Shown piece after piece: positions 61,046 through 64,000 of a DNA stretch of 64,000 nt; positions within the stretch are counted from its first letter, which is position 1, and each line of letters starts with the position of its first letter. This stretch comes from an uncultured Christensenella sp. (GTDB taxonomy: Bacteria; Bacillota; Clostridia; Christensenellales; Pumilibacteraceae), in NCBI GenBank assembly GCA_910577995.1, contig CAJTND010000005.1, positions 20,864 to 84,863 on the forward strand, written 5' to 3'. Both the position numbers and the translations under genes were made by a program. The notes beneath the pieces were generated by a model. It did no database searches. It worked only from the letters and a program-made list of their open reading frames with translations, and was not told the origin of the DNA.

Positions 61046-64000
61046 ATGAAAAAAAGATTTTTGCTTGTTGTGACTGCGATAGTGTGTTTGCTCGCATGCG
61101 TGTTAGCTCTTGCCGCATGTGCAAGCAAAGACGAGCCGTCTGCTCATACGCACAGTTATCAGTGGGTGGATAACGGCGACGGCACGCACAGCGGACGTTG
61201 TTCGGTCGCGGGCTGCGACAATCCGAACGTGAAAAACGAAACGCATATTTTCGGAGCGAACGGCAAGTGCGAAAAATGTTCTGCCGTAAAGCCCGACGGA
61301 CATACGCATGTTTGGTCGCAGACCTACGAAACGAACGACACGCATCATTGGCAATCGTGCACGGTATCGGGCTGTTCGGAAAAGAACGGATACGCCGAGC
61401 ACGATTACAGTAACGGCGACTGCGTATGCGGCAAGGAAAAGCCCTCGCAAGGCGGAGAGCACGAGCATACATATTCGAGAGATTGGACTTCCGCCGGCAC
61501 GGCAGGGCATTATCATGTTGCCACGTGCGAGCATACGGGCGAACATACCGCTATAGTTCCGCATGCTTACGATAACGCTAAAGATACGACTTGCAACGAC
61601 TGCGGCTATGTGCGGACGGTCGAGCCTTCTCATACGCATAGCTTAACACGTACCGCGGCTACCGCGGCGACATGCATGCAAGACGGCAATATTGAGTATT
61701 GGTACTGCTCGGATTGCGATAAACATTTTTCGGACGGCAACGGAAATACAGATATCGCTTTTGCCGACACTGTTACAGATAAACTCGGGCACGACTTACA
61801 ATACGTCGCCGCTCAGTCGCCTACATGTACAAACGACGGTTGGGACGCTTACGACCGTTGTAAGCGCGTAAATTGCGGTTATTCGACCAAAACAGTAATA
61901 CCAGCGACCGGGAAGCATACAGGCGGAACGGCGACCTGTACGGCAAAAGCTGTATGCACGGTATGCCGTAACGAATACGGCGAAATCGACGCCGACAATC
62001 ACGATATACAACATCACGACGCTCAAGCGGCAACGTGCACAACCGACGGTTGGAATGCGTATGACGCTTGCATGCGTTGCGATTATACTACGAAAGAAAT
62101 CTTAAAAGCGAATGGACATACGCTTGATGAAAATACCGTATGTACCGTTTGCGGAGTTACAGCAGGAACACCCGGATTAAAATATATTCTAAATAGCGGC
62201 AGTGACAGCTATTCTGTGACCGGTATCGGAACGGCTAAAGGTAATATAATTATAGCGCCGGAATATAACGGCAAGCCGGTAACAAGTATCGGGGAAAATG
62301 CATTCTTCGGTCGCAGCGGCTTGACGAGCATAACGATACCGGACAGCATAACGAGTATCGAGAAATATGCATTCTCCGTTTGCAGCGGCTTGACGAGCAT
62401 AACAATACCAGACAGCGTGACGAGTATAGGGTATGGTGCATTCTCCGGTTGCAGCGGCTTGACGAGCGTAACGATACTGGATGGCGTGACGAGTATCGGG
62501 GAAAATGCATTCTACCGTTGCAGCGGCTTGACGAGCATAACGATACCGGACAGCATAACGAGTATCGAGAAATATGCATTATACTGTTGTAGCGGCTTGA
62601 CGAGCGTAACGATCCCGGACAGCGTGACGAGTATAGGGCATGGTGCTTTCGCCGGTTGCAGCGGCTTGACGAGCGTAACGATAGGAAACAGCGTAACGAG
62701 TATCGTGGATGGCGCATTCTCCGATTGCAGCGGCTTGACGAGCGTAACGATACCGAATAGCGTAACGAGTATCGGTGATGATGCATTCTTCCGTTGCAGC
62801 GGCTTGACGAGCGTAACGATACCTGATAGCGTGACGAGTATTGAGAGTCATGCATTCTTCCGTTGCAGCGGCTTGACGAGCATAACAATACCGAATAGCG
62901 TAACGAGTATCGGTAGTAGTGCATTCTCCGGTTGCAGTAGTTTGACGAGCATAACGATTGGGAACGGCGTGACGAGTATCGGGGGAAGTGCATTCGGGGA
63001 TTGCAGTAATCTTGAGATTGTATATTGGAATGCCACTGCATGCGAAAGCGTTGGTTCTACGCCGGGTGTTCATATGGACACTGCGTTTGAAGACTGTACA
63101 AAACTGACGACTGTAGTTATAGGTGATAATGTGTCGACTATACCGGATTTTGCATTCCGTGGTTGCAGCGGCTTGACGAGCGTAACGATCCCGGACAGTG
63201 TGACGAGTATCGGGTGGAGTGCATTCGCTAATTGCAGCGGCTTGACGAGCATAACGATCCCGGACAGTGTGACGAGTATCGGGTGGAGTGCATTCGCTAA
63301 TTGCAGCGGCTTGACGAGCATAACGATACCGGACAGCGTGACGAGTATCGGGGGAAGTGCATTCGGGGATTGCAGTAATCTTGAGATTGTATATTGGAAT
63401 GCTACGGCATGCGAAAGAGTAGAATCTGGTATATTCAGCAGTTGTACAAAACTGACGACTGTGGTTATAGGTGATAATGTGACGACTGTACCGAATTTTA
63501 TATTCTACGGTTGCAGTAGCTTGACGAGCATAACGATACCGGATAGCGTGACTAGTATCGGGAGTTCTGCATTCGATGGTTGCAGTAGCTTGACGAGCAT
63601 AACGATACCGGATAGCGTGACTAGTATCGGGAGTTCTGCATTCGATGGTTGCAGCGGCTTAACGAGCATAACGATACCATTCGTTGGAGCATACAAAAAT
63701 GGAACAGAAAATACTCGTTTAGATTATATATTTGGTGACGATGTTCCCTCAACGCTAAAGACTGTAATCATAACGGGTGGTACGAGTATCGGGAGTTCTG
63801 CATTCCGTGGTTGCAGCGGCTTGACTAGCATAACGATACCGAATAGCGTAACGAGTATCGGTAGTAGTGCATTCTCTGGTTGCAGCGGCTTGACTAGCAT
63901 AACGATACCGAATAGCGTAACGAGTATCGGTAGTAGTGCATTCTCTGGTTGCAGCGGCTTGACTAGCATAACGATACCGGACAGCGTAACGAGTATCGGT
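61046..64000 (+). CDS. LRR_5 (BspA-like) surface lipoprotein, 3' truncated by window
   Basis: The frame is open from ATG 61046 (GGAGG upstream) to the window end, 985 codons. A lipoprotein signal has the lipobox ALAAC (Cys25). Residues about 30-370 hold Cys-pair repeats (HSGRCSVAGC, CNDCGY, CSDCDKHFSD), including an ATC...GNIEYW unit shared with the lipoprotein at 57281. From about 376 begin 23-residue leucine-rich repeats of the LRR_5/BspA type: GLTSITIPDSVTSIG..AF..CS. Such proteins bind host matrix or other cells. Several repeats are identical at DNA level. The reverse-strand frames over this region are shadows. Confidence 0.92.
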   Translation, partial: MKKRFLLVVTAIVCLLACVLALAACASKDEPSAHTHSYQWVDNGDGTHSGRCSVAGCDNPNVKNETHIFGANGKCEKCSAVKPDGHTHVWSQTYETNDTHHWQSCTVSGCSEKNGYAEHDYSNGDCVCGKEKPSQGGEHEHTYSRDWTSAGTAGHYHVATCEHTGEHTAIVPHAYDNAKDTTCNDCGYVRTVEPSHTHSLTRTAATAATCMQDGNIEYWYCSDCDKHFSDGNGNTDIAFADTVTDKLGHDLQYVAAQSPTCTNDGWDAYDRCKRVNCGYSTKTVIPATGKHTGGTATCTAKAVCTVCRNEYGEIDADNHDIQHHDAQAATCTTDGWNAYDACMRCDYTTKEILKANGHTLDENTVCTVCGVTAGTPGLKYILNSGSDSYSVTGIGTAKGNIIIAPEYNGKPVTSIGENAFFGRSGLTSITIPDSITSIEKYAFSVCSGLTSITIPDSVTSIGYGAFSGCSGLTSVTILDGVTSIGENAFYRCSGLTSITIPDSITSIEKYALYCCSGLTSVTIPDSVTSIGHGAFAGCSGLTSVTIGNSVTSIVDGAFSDCSGLTSVTIPNSVTSIGDDAFFRCSGLTSVTIPDSVTSIESHAFFRCSGLTSITIPNSVTSIGSSAFSGCSSLTSITIGNGVTSIGGSAFGDCSNLEIVYWNATACESVGSTPGVHMDTAFEDCTKLTTVVIGDNVSTIPDFAFRGCSGLTSVTIPDSVTSIGWSAFANCSGLTSITIPDSVTSIGWSAFANCSGLTSITIPDSVTSIGGSAFGDCSNLEIVYWNATACERVESGIFSSCTKLTTVVIGDNVTTVPNFIFYGCSSLTSITIPDSVTSIGSSAFDGCSSLTSITIPDSVTSIGSSAFDGCSGLTSITIPFVGAYKNGTENTRLDYIFGDDVPSTLKTVIITGGTSIGSSAFRGCSGLTSITIPNSVTSIGSSAFSGCSGLTSITIPNSVTSIGSSAFSGCSGLTSITIPDSVTSIG
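62280..64000 (+). repeat. 69-bp tandem repeats inside LRR gene
   Basis: Each 69-bp unit encodes one 23-residue LRR. Neighbouring units are identical or nearly so at about 63181-63318, 63521-63658 and 63830-63967. A longer segment with GCAGTAATCTTGAGATTG occurs at about 62980-63035 and again at 63349-63404. This allows copy-number change by recombination. Confidence 0.9.

Noticed and set aside
62250..63969. Minus-strand reading frames encoding MLVKPLQ-type and SSSRCNGRMH-type repeats
   Set aside because: They are mirror images of the LRR repeats on the plus strand, which form one long open frame with signal peptide and ribosome site.
62280..64000. Regular repeats considered as a CRISPR array
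   Set aside because: The 69-bp units have no unique spacers and translate into 23-residue LRRs.

Overview
The window comes from a spore-forming member of the Firmicutes (Clostridia-like). The evidence is the gene order murA-ftsQ-ftsA-ftsZ-spoIIGA-sigE with sigG, ymxH and nrdR close by, plus spoIVA further on. By eye the DNA is GC-rich, with heavy use of GCG, CGC and GAC codons. This fits an uncultured gut clostridial lineage, but I cannot name a genus. I see no phage, transposase, integrase, rRNA operon or CRISPR array.

Layout. (1) 1-13.1 kb: the tail of an unidentified protein and two giant coiled-coil proteins of 1763 and 2408 residues; the first is membrane-anchored, the second looks cytoplasmic. 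(2) 13.4-21.8 kb: cell wall, division and sporulation cluster (murA, ftsQ, ftsA, ftsZ, spoIIGA, sigE, inverted sigG, ymxH, nrdR). (3) 21.8-28.4 kb: feoAB, a pseudouridine synthase, a DUF975-like membrane protein, a membrane-anchored cyclophilin-like protein and an integral membrane protein. (4) 28.4-35.4 kb: der and plsY, followed in the same operon by three genes that look like a bacterial ESCRT-III/Vps4 set, and then spoIVA under its own predicted sigma-E promoter. The set is an Snf7-like domain fused to an FtsK-type motor, a stand-alone Snf7-like protein with a MIM-like tail, and an MIT-AAA ATPase of the Vps4 kind. (5) 35.5-40.6 kb: a heterodimeric ABC exporter and a Cfr-like 23S rRNA methyltransferase preceded by a long leader with two small ORFs and an intrinsic terminator. 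(6) 40.6-47 kb: housekeeping and metabolic genes and six tRNA genes. (7) 47-64 kb: a cell-surface region with a GH128-like lipoprotein, a circularly permuted membrane-anchored GH3 enzyme, two membrane proteins, two large lipoproteins, a DeoR-type regulator and a leucine-rich-repeat lipoprotein that runs off the window.

The most interesting system is the ESCRT-like cassette at 30.5-33.7 kb. It sits between phospholipid synthesis (plsY) and spore-coat morphogenesis (spoIVA), at a place where gpsA is commonly found in related genomes. The two Snf7-like domains align with each other along their whole length. They keep the ESCRT-III pattern: basic N-terminal helices, acidic C-terminal part and MIM-like terminal helix. 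The ATPase has an MIT-like N-terminus and all the AAA motifs. Membrane remodelling in division or in engulfment during sporulation is a reasonable inference but is not shown by the sequence.

A second theme is leaderless transcription. At least six genes (ftsQ, spoIIGA, the DUF975-like gene, der, a GNAT gene and the XTP pyrophosphatase gene) have a sigma-A type -10 box ending only 6-8 nt before the start codon and no Shine-Dalgarno sequence, while neighbouring genes have good ribosome binding sites. A third is the Cfr-like gene, whose leader looks built for antibiotic-inducible attenuation.
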